Assembly: GCF_012070395.1 (NCBI RefSeq)
Contig: NZ_JAAFYS010000004.1
Coordinates: 62,001-126,000 of the forward strand
DNA length: 64,000 nt
Direction: 5' to 3'
Source: Pseudoroseicyclus tamaricis
GTDB lineage: Bacteria; Pseudomonadota; Alphaproteobacteria; Rhodobacterales; Rhodobacteraceae
Below are positions 41,607 through 50,788 of this stretch, piece by piece (within the stretch, counting starts at the first letter, position 1; the number at the start of each line of letters is the position of its first letter). The position numbers and the translations under genes are program-made. The notes beneath the pieces are model-generated. The model did no database searches, was not told the DNA's origin, and was given only the letters and a program-made list of their open reading frames with translations.

Positions 41607-43810
41607 TCGGCCGGCTCCTCCTCGCCCTCGCACTCGCGCTCTGCGCCGGCCCGCTCGCCGCGCAGAGCGTCACCATGCGCTCGGGCGAGCACCCGACCTT
41701 CACGCGGCTGGTGCTCGCCGTGCCCCCGGGGCGCGACTGGCGGCTCGGCCGGAGCGACGAGGGCTACCTGCTCGATCTGGGGCGCGGCGTGAGCTTCGAT
41801 TCCAGCGGTGTCTTCGAACGCATTCCCCGCGACCGCCTCGCGGCGCTGGAGGATCGCGGCAACGGCGTGCTGGAGCTGGAGCTGGCCTGCGAGACATGCC
41901 ACGCCACCCTCTTCCGCTGGCGCGAGGATCGCCTCGTCCTCGACATCCGCGACGGCCCAGCCCCCGCGGGCAGCCCCGCCGAGCGGCCGCTGACCCTCGC
42001 CGGCACGCCCCCGCCGCCGCCCGTGGAGGAGGAGGAGGAGGCCGCGCCCGACGCCACCCTCCCTATCGTCGTCCCCCCGGCAGAGGAGGAGGAGCCGCTC
42101 CTGCCCTTCGCCCCCGCGATGACGGATCCGGACATGACCCGCGTGGCGGAGATGGAGGCGGATATCCTGCAAAGCCTCTCCCGCGCCGCCACCCTCGGCC
42201 TCATCGAGCTGCAGCCGGGGCTGGAGGATGTGCCCGAGCCGGTGCTCGCCCCCTCCGACCCGCCGGAGGATGCGCCCGAGGGCATGGTCCCGGGAGAGCC
42301 GGGCGTCGACTTCCGCACCTCGCTCGACCGGGATCGCGCCGTCGCGCCGCCGCACGATTCCTGCCTGCCCGACAGCTACTTCGACATGGCCAGCTGGGTC
42401 CCGGAGGAGGCGGAGTTCGCCACGGAGATCGGCCCGCGCCGCGTGGCGCTGACGGGCGAGTTCGACAGGGTGACCCCCGGCGCGGCGGAGGATCTGGCGC
42501 GCGGCTACCTCTACTACGGCTTCGGGGCGGAGGCTCGCGACGCGCTGGCGCTGGACTCCGACCCGTCGGTGGAGCATCGCGTGCTCACCGCGCTCGCCGC
42601 CATCGTCGACGGCCTGGCCCCGCCCTCCGGCATCCTGAACGGGCAGCAGGGCTGCAACGCCCGCGTCTCGCTCTGGGCGGCGCTGGCCGCCGGTTCGGTC
42701 GAGGGGCTCGGCGAGGAGGGGCGCAGTGCCGTCATGCTCGCCTACCGCACCCTGCCGCCGCCCCTGCAGGGCCACCTCGGCGCCCGGCTGGCACAGCTCT
42801 TCATCGAGGCGGAGGACAGCTACACCGCCGAATCGCTCATCAACCTGTCCCGCCCCGCCGTCACCGGCGACACCCCCGAAAGCCGCCTGACGGAGACGGA
42901 GGTGACCCGCGTGACGGACGGGCCGGAGGCGGCCCTCGCCGAGCTCGACTACCTGCTGGACGACAGCACCACGCTCAACACCGAGACGCTGCTGCGCGCC
43001 ATCGAGCTGACGCTGGAGCTGGGCCGTGTCCCGGGGGATCGCGAGATCTCGCTGGCCCGCGCCCTGCGCTTCGAGCGGCGCGGCACCGAGGACGAGCTGC
43101 GCCTCGCAGACGCCGAGATCCGCGCCCTCACCGCCGCCGGCCGGCAGGAGGCGGCGCTGGAGCTGGCGGCGGACGACCGCCACCCCCTCTCCTATGCCCG
43201 CCGCGGCGAGCTGAACGACGCGGCCGTGGCCTCCATCGCCGAGGCGGCAGAGGACAGCCGCTTCCTCGAACAGGCCATGGCGCCCCTGCCCCACGGCCTG
43301 ATGGCGCCGACGGAGAACGCCATCGCCGCCCGCCTCCTCTCCCTCGGCTTCCCCGAGCGGGCGGAGGAGCTGCTGGCGGGGGAGGCGAGCGGCGCCTCCA
43401 TGCGCGAGCGGCGCTACCTGCGCGCCGAGGCGGCTCTGCTGCGGGGCGACCCCGACGGCGTGGTGACGGCGCTCGCCGGCATGCGTGACCCGCGCGCGCA
43501 GGCCCTCATCGCCCGCGCCGAGGCGGAGGCGGGGGACTATGCCGCCGCCCTCGCCGCCCAGGCGGAGCCGGAGGCGGAGACGCTCTGGCGCGCCGGCGCC
43601 TGGGATCAGCTGGCCGGCCAGGCGGAGGACCCGCTGCTGGCCGAGGCCGCCGCCGGCGCGCTCACCCCCTCTGCCCTGCCGGAGGATACCACGCCCCTCG
43701 CCGGCCGCGCGGCCCTGCTCGCCGAGGCGGAGGAGACGCGCGCCATGGTGGAGGAGCTGCTCGGCCGCTTCCCGGTGGCGGAGGAGGACGGGGCCCCCGC
43801 CGCCGACTAG
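41603..43810 (+). CDS. Large exported protein of unknown function in the flagellar cluster
   Basis: A 735-residue protein with a Sec signal peptide (LLLALALALCAGPLAAQ). The first 110 mature residues alternate short strands (FTRLVLAVPPGRDWRLG, YLLDLGRG, LVLDIRDG) and include a CETC cysteine pair, resembling an AMIN-like domain. A Pro/Glu-rich linker (about 130-170) follows. The rest, about 450 residues, is Ala/Leu/Glu helical repeats like solenoid or TPR-type folds. It is coupled to motA by ATGA overlap, so a periplasmic motor or cell-wall-linked job is likely. No known family that I can name. A hairpin terminator follows at 43819. Confidence 0.7.
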   Translation: MIGRLLLALALALCAGPLAAQSVTMRSGEHPTFTRLVLAVPPGRDWRLGRSDEGYLLDLGRGVSFDSSGVFERIPRDRLAALEDRGNGVLELELACETCHATLFRWREDRLVLDIRDGPAPAGSPAERPLTLAGTPPPPPVEEEEEAAPDATLPIVVPPAEEEEPLLPFAPAMTDPDMTRVAEMEADILQSLSRAATLGLIELQPGLEDVPEPVLAPSDPPEDAPEGMVPGEPGVDFRTSLDRDRAVAPPHDSCLPDSYFDMASWVPEEAEFATEIGPRRVALTGEFDRVTPGAAEDLARGYLYYGFGAEARDALALDSDPSVEHRVLTALAAIVDGLAPPSGILNGQQGCNARVSLWAALAAGSVEGLGEEGRSAVMLAYRTLPPPLQGHLGARLAQLFIEAEDSYTAESLINLSRPAVTGDTPESRLTETEVTRVTDGPEAALAELDYLLDDSTTLNTETLLRAIELTLELGRVPGDREISLARALRFERRGTEDELRLADAEIRALTAAGRQEAALELAADDRHPLSYARRGELNDAAVASIAEAAEDSRFLEQAMAPLPHGLMAPTENAIAARLLSLGFPERAEELLAGEASGASMRERRYLRAEAALLRGDPDGVVTALAGMRDPRAQALIARAEAEAGDYAAALAAQAEPEAETLWRAGAWDQLAGQAEDPLLAEAAAGALTPSALPEDTTPLAGRAALLAEAEETRAMVEELLGRFPVAEEDGAPAAD

Positions 43811-43818
43811 GCCCGCGA

Positions 43819-43838
43819 GCCCGCCCGTCAGGGCGGGC
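43819..43838 (+). terminator. GC hairpin after the motA operon
   Basis: GCCCGCCC and GGGCGGGC, eight perfect pairs, loop GTCA, eight bases after the stop. There is no U-run, so termination strength is uncertain. Confidence 0.45.
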
Positions 43839-43927
43839 CGAGCCGCCGCCGTCCTTACCCAATATCAACCAAGCCGCCTTAGCCTGACCGCCAACCGGAC
43901 GGCAGCAGAAAGCGGCGTTTCACGATC

Positions 43928-44626
43928 ATGATGGCAGGCAGATGGGCGCCGTGGCTGCGCCGGGTTCTCTTGGTGCCACTTCTCGGCGCGTGGCCGCTCT
44001 GGCCGGGGGAGGCGCAGGCGCTCGCCGCCATGCCGCCGGACCAGATCTGCGATGCCGCCGCGGCCCGCGCTGCCGAATCGACCGGCGTCCCCCTCGCCGT
44101 CCTGCGCACCATCACGCGGACGGAGACGGGCCGCGGCCGGGGGGGCACGCTTCAGCCCTGGCCATGGACGGTCAACGCCGCGGGCGAGGGCCGCTGGTTC
44201 GACAGCCGCGCCGAGGCGCTCGCCTGGGCCCGTTCCAAGGCCGAGGCCGGGGCGCGCAACTTCGATGTCGGCTGCTTCCAGATCAACTATCGCTGGCACG
44301 GGCAGAACTTCCCCTCCATCGACGCCATGTTCGACCCGGCGGAGAACGCCCTCTACGCGGCCCGCTTCCTCGCCGGCCTGCATGGCGAGCTGGGGGACTG
44401 GACGGCCGCCGCCGGCGCCTTCCACTCCCGCACGGAGACGCATGCCAGCCGCTACCGCGCCCGCTTCACCGAGATTCGCGCGGCCCTGCCCCCGATGGAC
44501 ACTGCCCCGCCTGTCCTCGCCTCGCGCGCAGGCAGCCCGGCCCTCCCGCGCCAGAACGCCTTCCCGCTCCTTCAGAGTGGCGGCGCCGGCGCGCTCGGCT
44601 CCCTCGTGCCGCTGGGGGGGAGCTGA
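43928..44626 (+). CDS. Lytic transglycosylase (SLT domain) of the flagellar cluster
   Basis: A 232-residue exported murein hydrolase. The signal peptide (RVLLVPLLGAWPLWPGEAQA) is followed by the SLT domain: VLRTITRTETGRGRGG carries the catalytic Glu, then DVGCFQINYRWHGQNFPSID and NALYAARFLAGLH. It probably opens peptidoglycan for rod assembly, a job done by FlgJ in enterics; the separate FlgJ-like protein at 52831 has no muramidase domain, which fits. The first of two tandem ATGs is at 43928; its ribosome site is weak. flhA follows after three bases. Confidence 0.82.
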   Translation: MMAGRWAPWLRRVLLVPLLGAWPLWPGEAQALAAMPPDQICDAAAARAAESTGVPLAVLRTITRTETGRGRGGTLQPWPWTVNAAGEGRWFDSRAEALAWARSKAEAGARNFDVGCFQINYRWHGQNFPSIDAMFDPAENALYAARFLAGLHGELGDWTAAAGAFHSRTETHASRYRARFTEIRAALPPMDTAPPVLASRAGSPALPRQNAFPLLQSGGAGALGSLVPLGGS

Positions 44627-44629
44627 GCC

Positions 44630-46714
44630 ATGCCGCAGAGCTCCCGCATCTTCCAGCCGACGATCCTCCTCGCCCTCGCGCTGATGGCGATCATCACCAT
44701 GATGATCCTGCCGATGCCCGCCTGGGTGCTCGATCTCGGCCTCGCGGCGAGCTTCGGCCTCGCCATCCTGATCTTCACGGTGACGCTCTTCATCCAGCGG
44801 CCGCTCGATTTCTCCAGCTTTCCCACCGTGCTGCTGGCCTCGCTGATGCTGCGCCTCAGCCTCAACGTCAGCTCCACCAAGCTGATCATCGGGCAGGGCC
44901 ATACCGGCACCGCCGCCGCAGGCCACGTCATCGAGGGCTTCGCGGATTTCGTCATGGGCGGCTCGGTGATGCTCGGCCTGGTCGTCTTCGGCGTGCTGCT
45001 GATCGTCAACTTCGTCGTCATCAACAAGGGCGCCGCCCGCATGGCCGAAGTGGGCGCCCGCTTCGCGCTCGACGCGATGCCCGGCAAGCAGCTCGCCATC
45101 GATGCCGACATGTCCGCCGGCGCCATCGACCATGCCCAGGCGAAGGAGCGGCGCGAGCGCGAGCAGCAGGAGACGACCTTCTTCGGCTCCCTCGACGGGG
45201 CGTCGAAATTCGTGAAGGGCGATGCCGTCGCCGGCCTGCTGATCACCGCGCTGAACCTGATCGTCGGGCTGATCGCCGGCACCGTCATCCATGACATGCC
45301 GCTCAGCCGCGCCTTCGAGACCTACTCGATCCTCACCGTCGGCGACGGGCTGGTCAGCCAGATCCCGGCCGTCATCATCTCCGTCGCCTCGGCGCTGCTG
45401 CTCGCCCGCGGCGGCGCCACCGGCGCGACGGACATGGCGCTCCTCTCCCAGCTCGGCAGGCACCCCGCCGCACTCGGCACCGTCGCCGTCCTGATGCTGC
45501 TCTTCGCGTTGGTGCCGGGCCTGCCCTTCACGCCCTTCGTCGTCGGCGCCGGCCTCCTCGGCGGCACCGCCTGGGCTGTCGCCCGCCGGCAGGCGGCGGA
45601 GGCGGCCGAGGCGGCGAAGACGCCGGATCAGCCGAAGGAGGCGCCGAAGGAAAGCTCGATGGGGGACCTGCTCGACCTCGACGACATCCATGTCGAGTTC
45701 GCGCCCGACCTCGTGGACATGGTGCTCGACCCGGCCACGGGGCTGGATGCGCGCATCTCCAACATGCGCGCCCATGTGGTCACCGCCTTCGGCGTCATCC
45801 TCCCCGAGATGCGGCTGACAGACAACGCCGCCCTGCCGCCGGGCACCTATGTCATCCGCATCCAGGGGGTGGAGCAGGTGCGCGAGATCCTGCGCCCCGA
45901 TCGCTACCTCGCCCTCCTCTCCGGCCCCGACGCCGATGCGCTGGCGGGCGAGGACGTGAAGGAGCCTGTCTACGGCGCCCCCGCCCGCTGGATCGTCAAG
46001 GCCGACCAGGAGCAGGCGCAGCTCGCCGGGATGACCACCGTCTCCCCGCCCGAGGTGCTGGCGACGCACCTGCTGGAGATCATCAAGCGCAACTTCCCCC
46101 GCCTGCTCACCCACAAGGCGCTGCGCCGGCTGCTGGACGAGCTGGTCAGCCTCTCCGACGCCTCCCGCGCGCAGGCCAACAAGCGGCTGATCGACGAGCT
46201 CATCCCCGAGAAGCTGCCCGTCGACACGCTACTCTCCGTCCTCCGCCTGCTGCTGGAGGAGCGGGTGTCGATCCGCAACCTGCCGCTGATCATCGAGGCG
46301 GCTGCGGAGGGGCGGCAGATCCATTCCGCGCCCGATCAGATCTCCGAGCATGTGCGCCAGCGCCTCGGCTTCCAGCTCGTCGCCGAGCTGCGGCGCGAGG
46401 ACGGGACGATCCCGCTCGTGCAGCTGGCCCCGGAATGGGAGGAGTGCTTCTCCGCCTACCAGATCCCCGGGGATCGGGGCGCCGCCGACGTGGCGCTGCC
46501 GCCGGAGGAGTTCAACAAGCTTGCCAACGGCATCGCCGAGCGCATCGCCCGGGCGGGGGAGACGGGCGCCTACCCGGCCCTCGTCACCTCCGCCCGGCGG
46601 CGGCGGTTCCTGAAGACGGTGATGATGGCCAAGGGCATCCCCAACCCCGTGCTCTCCTTCGACGAGATCGGTGTGGATGCGCGGCCGGCGCTCGTCGGGC
46701 TGGTGGCGGCGTGA
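44630..46714 (+). CDS. flhA: Flagellar biosynthesis protein FlhA
   Basis: A 694-residue export-gate protein. The N-terminal half is membrane-embedded with about eight helices and holds family blocks (LDFSSFPTVLLASLMLRLSL, NVSSTKLIIGQGH, INKGAARMAEVGARFALDAM, PGKQLAIDADMSAG). The C-terminal cytoplasmic half with the substrate-docking domain starts near residue 345 and ends with PNPVLSFDEIGVDARPALVG. The length is standard. Its stop overlaps the GTG start of fliR. Confidence 0.96.
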   Translation: MPQSSRIFQPTILLALALMAIITMMILPMPAWVLDLGLAASFGLAILIFTVTLFIQRPLDFSSFPTVLLASLMLRLSLNVSSTKLIIGQGHTGTAAAGHVIEGFADFVMGGSVMLGLVVFGVLLIVNFVVINKGAARMAEVGARFALDAMPGKQLAIDADMSAGAIDHAQAKERREREQQETTFFGSLDGASKFVKGDAVAGLLITALNLIVGLIAGTVIHDMPLSRAFETYSILTVGDGLVSQIPAVIISVASALLLARGGATGATDMALLSQLGRHPAALGTVAVLMLLFALVPGLPFTPFVVGAGLLGGTAWAVARRQAAEAAEAAKTPDQPKEAPKESSMGDLLDLDDIHVEFAPDLVDMVLDPATGLDARISNMRAHVVTAFGVILPEMRLTDNAALPPGTYVIRIQGVEQVREILRPDRYLALLSGPDADALAGEDVKEPVYGAPARWIVKADQEQAQLAGMTTVSPPEVLATHLLEIIKRNFPRLLTHKALRRLLDELVSLSDASRAQANKRLIDELIPEKLPVDTLLSVLRLLLEERVSIRNLPLIIEAAAEGRQIHSAPDQISEHVRQRLGFQLVAELRREDGTIPLVQLAPEWEECFSAYQIPGDRGAADVALPPEEFNKLANGIAERIARAGETGAYPALVTSARRRRFLKTVMMAKGIPNPVLSFDEIGVDARPALVGLVAA

Positions 46715-47499
46715 CACTGGGCGGGGCGGAGCTGGAGGCGCTCTTCGGCCTCGCCCGGGGCTGGCTGCCCATCGCGGTGCTGGTCTTCCTGCGCGTCGGC
46801 GCCGCGATGTGGCTGATGCCGGCCTTCGGCGAGCAATCGGTGCCGATGCGGGTGAAGACGGCACTGGCCTTCGCCTTCACCGCCATCTGCCTGCCCGCCG
46901 TCGCCGGGCTCTACGGCCCCGGCCCGGCCGGCGCCGCCGGCTGGGTGCGGGCGGCGGGGGCGGAGGTGGCGGCGGGGCTGATCTTCGGCTTCGGCCTGCG
47001 CTTCTTCACCTTCGCGCTGCAGATCGCCGGCACCATCGCCGCACAATCGGTCTCGCTCAGCCAGATCTTCGGCGCCGGCGCCGGTGAGCCGCAGCCGGTC
47101 ATCGGGCACATCTTCACCATCTCCGCCCTTGCGCTGGCGGCCATCCTGGGGCTGCACGTGCAGCTGGCCGCCTACCTGATCCTGTCGTGGGAGATGATGC
47201 CGCCCGGCGCCCTGCCCGGCGGCGCCTTGGTGGCGCAGATCGGGCTGCAGGAGGCGGGGCGCATGATGGCGACGGCCTTCTCGCTCTCCGCCCCCTTCGT
47301 GCTGGCGGGGCTGGCCTACCAGGTTGTGCTCGGCGTCATCAACCGGGCCATGCCGCAGCTCATGGTCACCTTCGTCGGCGCGCCGGCCGCCACCGCCGGC
47401 GGGCTGATCCTGCTCTTCGCCGTCTCGCCCCTGCTCCTCTCCCTCTGGGCCGATGCGCTCTTCACCTTCCTCGGTGACCCGTTCGGGGGCGCGCCGTGA
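46711..47499 (+). CDS. fliR: Flagellar biosynthesis protein FliR
   Basis: A 262-residue export-gate membrane protein. Six hydrophobic helices; conserved RVGAAMWLMPAFGEQSVPMR near the start and GFGLRFFTFALQIAGTIAAQ in the middle, with LSQIFGAGAGEPQPVIG. The start is GTG at 46711, overlapping the flhA stop (GTGA). Its stop overlaps the GTG start of flhB in the same way. fliQ, which normally accompanies FliP and FliR, is not here. Confidence 0.92.
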   Translation: MTLGGAELEALFGLARGWLPIAVLVFLRVGAAMWLMPAFGEQSVPMRVKTALAFAFTAICLPAVAGLYGPGPAGAAGWVRAAGAEVAAGLIFGFGLRFFTFALQIAGTIAAQSVSLSQIFGAGAGEPQPVIGHIFTISALALAAILGLHVQLAAYLILSWEMMPPGALPGGALVAQIGLQEAGRMMATAFSLSAPFVLAGLAYQVVLGVINRAMPQLMVTFVGAPAATAGGLILLFAVSPLLLSLWADALFTFLGDPFGGAP

Positions 47500-48587
47500 G
47501 CGGGGAAGACGATCAGTCGGGCGAGAAGGAGTTCGACGCCTCTCAGCGCAAGCTCGACGAGGCGCGCCGCAAGGGCGACATCCCCAAGTCGAACGACCTG
47601 AACACCGCCGCGGGCTATGGCGGCATCCTGCTCGCCGCCTCCGCCTTCGGCGCCACGACGCTGCCCGCCCTCGGCACCGCCCTCGCCGCCACGCTGGGCC
47701 GCGCCGCCGAGATCGCGGAGCTGGTCTTCGACGGCGCGCCGCAGGCGCCGCTGCGCGGCCTCGCGCTGGCGACGGCGCAGAGCATCGCGCCCTGGTTCCT
47801 CCTGCCCGCGGCGCTGGTGCTGCTGACGCTGCTGGCGCAGCAGGCGCTCGTCTTCTCCGGCCAGAAGCTGCAGTCAAAGCTGAACCGGATCTCCCCCTTG
47901 CAGTCGATGAAGCAGAAGTTCGGCCGCGCGGGGCTCTTCGAGTTCCTCAAGAGCTTCCTCAAGCTCGTGCTCTACTCGCTGATCCTCGGCTTCTACGTCT
48001 GGGCGGAGCTACCGCGGATGATGGAGGCGATGGCGCTGGCGCCGGGGCAGATCGCGGTGGAGCTGGGGCGGTTTCTCACCGGCATCATGCTGATCGTGCT
48101 GCTGGTGGCGCTGAGCCTCGGCGTCTTCGACTACCTGTTCCAGCGGGCGGAGCACCTGCGCAAGCTGCGCATGACGCGCAAGGAGATGACCGACGAGATG
48201 AAGGAGAGCGAGGGCGACCCCTACATCAAGCAGCAGCGGCGGCAGAAGGCGGTGTCCCTCGCGCTCAATCAGATGCTGGCGGAGGTGCCGAGGGCGGACG
48301 TGGTAATCGTCAACCCGACCCACTACGCGGTGGCGCTGCGATGGGATCGCGCCTCGGGGCGCGCGCCTGTCTGCGTCGCGAAGGGGGTGGACGAGATCGC
48401 CGCCCGCATCCGCGAGGCGGCGGCCGAGAACGGGGTGCCGATCCACAGCGATCCGCCGACGGCGCGGGCGCTTCACGCGACGGTGGAGATCGGCGACGAG
48501 ATCCAGCGCGACCAGTACAAGGCCGTGGCCGCGGCCATCCGCTTCGCCGAGCGGATGCGCAAGGCGGCCCGGGCGCGCGGCTGGTGA
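47496..48587 (+). CDS. flhB: Flagellar biosynthesis protein FlhB
   Basis: A 363-residue substrate-specificity switch of the export gate. The N-terminal GEKEFDASQRKLDEARRKGD and IPKSNDLNTA are hallmark sequences. Four membrane helices follow, then the cytoplasmic domain with the self-cleaving NPTH at residues 273-276 (VIVNPTHYAVALRWD) and the C-terminal FAERMRKAARARGW. The start is GTG. Its stop overlaps the next GTG. Confidence 0.95.
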   Translation: MSGEDDQSGEKEFDASQRKLDEARRKGDIPKSNDLNTAAGYGGILLAASAFGATTLPALGTALAATLGRAAEIAELVFDGAPQAPLRGLALATAQSIAPWFLLPAALVLLTLLAQQALVFSGQKLQSKLNRISPLQSMKQKFGRAGLFEFLKSFLKLVLYSLILGFYVWAELPRMMEAMALAPGQIAVELGRFLTGIMLIVLLVALSLGVFDYLFQRAEHLRKLRMTRKEMTDEMKESEGDPYIKQQRRQKAVSLALNQMLAEVPRADVVIVNPTHYAVALRWDRASGRAPVCVAKGVDEIAARIREAAAENGVPIHSDPPTARALHATVEIGDEIQRDQYKAVAAAIRFAERMRKAARARGW

Positions 48588-48973
48588 GCCGAGCGCAGCA
48601 GATGGCGGCGCTGGCGGAGCTGGCCGACGCCCGCTTCCGCGCCGAGCAGGGGAAGCTCGCCGCGATCCGCCGGCGCATGGGCGAGGTTGAGACCCAGCTG
48701 GCGGAGCTGGCGCGCGCCCGCTCCGGCCGACCGGCGCTGGCGCCCAACGATCCGGCGGCCCGTGCTGGCGCCGATCTGAAGTGGCAGAGCTGGATCGAGA
48801 CGCGGCTGAAGGCGCTGAACATGGAGCTGGCGCGGCTGCGGGCACAGGAGGCGGAGGAGCGGGCGCGGCTGGCGAAGCTCTTCGGGCAGTCGGTCGCCGC
48901 CCAGCGCCTGAGCGAGCGGCTGGCGGAGGAGGATGAGCGGCAGGGGGAGGCGCGGGCGGAGCGGCAGTGGTGA
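48584..48973 (+). CDS. FliJ-like coiled-coil protein
   Basis: A 129-residue all-helical, highly charged protein, starting with GTG overlapping the flhB stop. Two helices (MAALAELADARFRAEQGKLA and LKALNMELARLRAQEAEERA) could form an antiparallel hairpin as in FliJ, the export-ATPase stalk/chaperone-escort protein. The sequence is too generic for a firm family call, but gene order after flhB and size fit. It is the last gene of the flhA string; the convergent DUF1217 gene ends 41 bp away. Confidence 0.55.
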   Translation: MSRAQQMAALAELADARFRAEQGKLAAIRRRMGEVETQLAELARARSGRPALAPNDPAARAGADLKWQSWIETRLKALNMELARLRAQEAEERARLAKLFGQSVAAQRLSERLAEEDERQGEARAERQW

Positions 48974-49014
48974 GCGGCTCGCCACTCCCTTGCGGGCGCG
49001 TCTCGCGGGGCGGG

Positions 49015-49818
49015 TCAGCGGTAGAGGGAGCCGGCGTTCGACAGCAGCGTCAGCGCGGCGCTGGCGCCGGAGACACCGAGGGAGACGTTGCCGATCTCGT
49101 TGCGGGCGAGGAAGATACGCACGATCTTCTCGCGCGCCTCAGGCTCGGCCAGTTCGGCGACGTCGGAGGTGCCGAAGACGCTCTCCGCCCGCTCCTTGAA
49201 CTGCACCAGCTGCTGGTCGAGATCCACCGCGCCGAAGCCGGGCGGGAAGCCCAGCGCCGTCTCGAAGACGCTGCGCAGCGGCGGCGAGCCCATGACGGAG
49301 AACCAGCGCGCATCAGTGCCCTCGGAGCCCTTCACCACGTCGTTCAGCCCGCGCTCGAGGTTCATCGCCTGGCGCATCGCGTCGTCCTGTTCGCCGACGG
49401 CGATCTCGAAGCTGCGCTCCTCGTAGCGGGCGATGATCTTGTCGGCGAAGCCGGAGGTGCCCGTCAGCCCGCCGAGATCGGCGAAGCCGAAGGCGCGGGA
49501 GAACTGGGCATAGGTCTTGTCGGCCAGCCGGTTGGCCAGCGCATCCTCCTTCAGCGTGCCATCCTCCAGCACCTGCCGGATGAAGGCCTTGTGGTCGATG
49601 TCGTCCTCCAGCCCGTAGGCGCCGAGGGCGATGGTGAGCAGCCGGCGGTCGTTGACCAGATCCTCGGCGCTCTTCACCTCCGCGATATGCTCGCGGAAGT
49701 AATCCGTCTCCCGCTGCAGGACGGGGGAGGAGGAGAAGGCCTCCATCTGCGTCTCGCGGGTCCGCTGCAGGAAGGTCCAGCCGGTGTAGCCGCTGGCGGG
49801 GACGACGGGCTGGAACAT
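49015..49818 (-). CDS. DUF1217 family flagellar protein
   Basis: A 267-residue protein, last gene of the flagellin-flaF-flbT string. It begins FQPVVPASGYTGWTFLQRTR and contains YFREHIAEVKSAEDLVNDRR, then LLTIALGAYGLEDDI and KAFIRQVLEDG, which match the DUF1217 pattern found in alphaproteobacterial flagellar loci. It is helical with no signal peptide, so it is exported by the flagellar machine or cytoplasmic. The function is unproven. Its ATG shares a base with the flbT stop. Confidence 0.8.
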   Translation of the reverse strand: MFQPVVPASGYTGWTFLQRTRETQMEAFSSSPVLQRETDYFREHIAEVKSAEDLVNDRRLLTIALGAYGLEDDIDHKAFIRQVLEDGTLKEDALANRLADKTYAQFSRAFGFADLGGLTGTSGFADKIIARYEERSFEIAVGEQDDAMRQAMNLERGLNDVVKGSEGTDARWFSVMGSPPLRSVFETALGFPPGFGAVDLDQQLVQFKERAESVFGTSDVAELAEPEAREKIVRIFLARNEIGNVSLGVSGASAALTLLSNAGSLYR

Positions 49819-50279
49819 CAGGCCCGTCCCGCCGCCATGCGCACCGGCTCGCCCGACCGGGACGGCTCCGTCTCTCGCCGGGGCGCGGTTGCCAGCAGCC
49901 GCTCCTCGCGGGGGAGGAGGGCGCGAAGCCGCTTGAGCGCGCGGTAGGTGTCGCCGCTGCCGATCGCCTCCGTCGCGTCGGAGAGGAGGCGTCGGCTGTC
50001 TTCATCGGTCAGCGCCTGGGAGAGCTGTTCGATGCCGCGCAGGAGCTGGATATGCGCCTCGGCCGGCTCCGCATCGCCCGAGAGGACAAGCTGGGCGATG
50101 TAGCAGACGCGGCGGACGGGCGTGTTCACCTCGTCGGGCCGGATGGCATCGCGCAGGCGCAGGATATTGGCGTTGGGCGTCAGGATCGCCAGCCGCGCCC
50201 GGCGGTCGCCATTCTCGATGACGGCGCCGTTGACGAGCACCCGTTCCTTCGGCCCGAGCTTGAGGACGAGGCCGGTCAT
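49818..50279 (-). CDS. flbT: Flagellin mRNA regulator FlbT
   Basis: A 153-residue cytoplasmic protein. The N-terminal LVLKLGPKERVLVNGAVIEN followed by GDRRARLAILTPNANILRLR is diagnostic of FlbT. In Caulobacter FlbT acts on the flagellin mRNA 5' leader to limit its stability until the hook is complete. The flagellin gene lies two genes upstream in the same string, with a long structured leader, so the same circuit is likely. ATGA overlap with flaF. Confidence 0.93.
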   Translation of the reverse strand: MTGLVLKLGPKERVLVNGAVIENGDRRARLAILTPNANILRLRDAIRPDEVNTPVRRVCYIAQLVLSGDAEPAEAHIQLLRGIEQLSQALTDEDSRRLLSDATEAIGSGDTYRALKRLRALLPREERLLATAPRRETEPSRSGEPVRMAAGRA

Positions 50280-50701
50280 CGGACCGTCTCCCGTCCGCGG
50301 TCGGCGGGCTGCGGCTGCGAGGCGGCATCCGGAGCGGCGCCGCTGTTGCCGGAGAGACCGCGCATGACGGCGGTGTTGATGTCGAGGAGGGCGGCCACGT
50401 CGGCCTCGCCCTTCAGGACGGCGCGGGTGTGATGTTCCGTGAATTCCGCGAGGTAGAAGATCTGCGCGCGCAGCGTCGACGGCAGCTCATTGGCGGAATC
50501 GGCGACCTCGGCGGCGAGATGCGTCCACACGCGGCGGTTCTGGAACAGGGCCTCGGCGATCTCGGCGAAGCGGCCGGACTTCTGGGCGGCCCTGAGGCGG
50601 GCTGTTGTCTGGGAGAAGAGTTTCAGTTCGGTGGCACGGCCCGTCATGACGGGGGAATTCACCGGGGCGTAGGCTCTTTGAGCCTGCTGAATGGCATTCA
50701 C
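50276..50701 (-). CDS. flaF: Flagellin secretion/assembly regulator FlaF
   Basis: A 141-residue cytoplasmic protein that works with FlbT to couple flagellin synthesis to assembly in alphaproteobacteria. QQAQRAYAPVNSPVMTGRAT near the start, LFQNRRVWTHLAAEVADSAN and LPSTLRAQIFYLAEFTEHHT are typical FlaF blocks. It starts with GTG at 50699-50701, nine bases after GAGAGGAT. The 87-bp gap to flagellin has no clear terminator, so read-through is possible. Confidence 0.92.
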   Translation of the reverse strand: MNAIQQAQRAYAPVNSPVMTGRATELKLFSQTTARLRAAQKSGRFAEIAEALFQNRRVWTHLAAEVADSANELPSTLRAQIFYLAEFTEHHTRAVLKGEADVAALLDINTAVMRGLSGNSGAAPDAASQPQPADRGRETVR

Positions 50702-50788
50702 GGCGTGATCCTCTCGGAGCGTTTTGCTTCGGCCTTCTGGGAGGAGGGCAGACGGGGGGCCTCATTGGCCCCCCGCCCAGGTTCCGTC

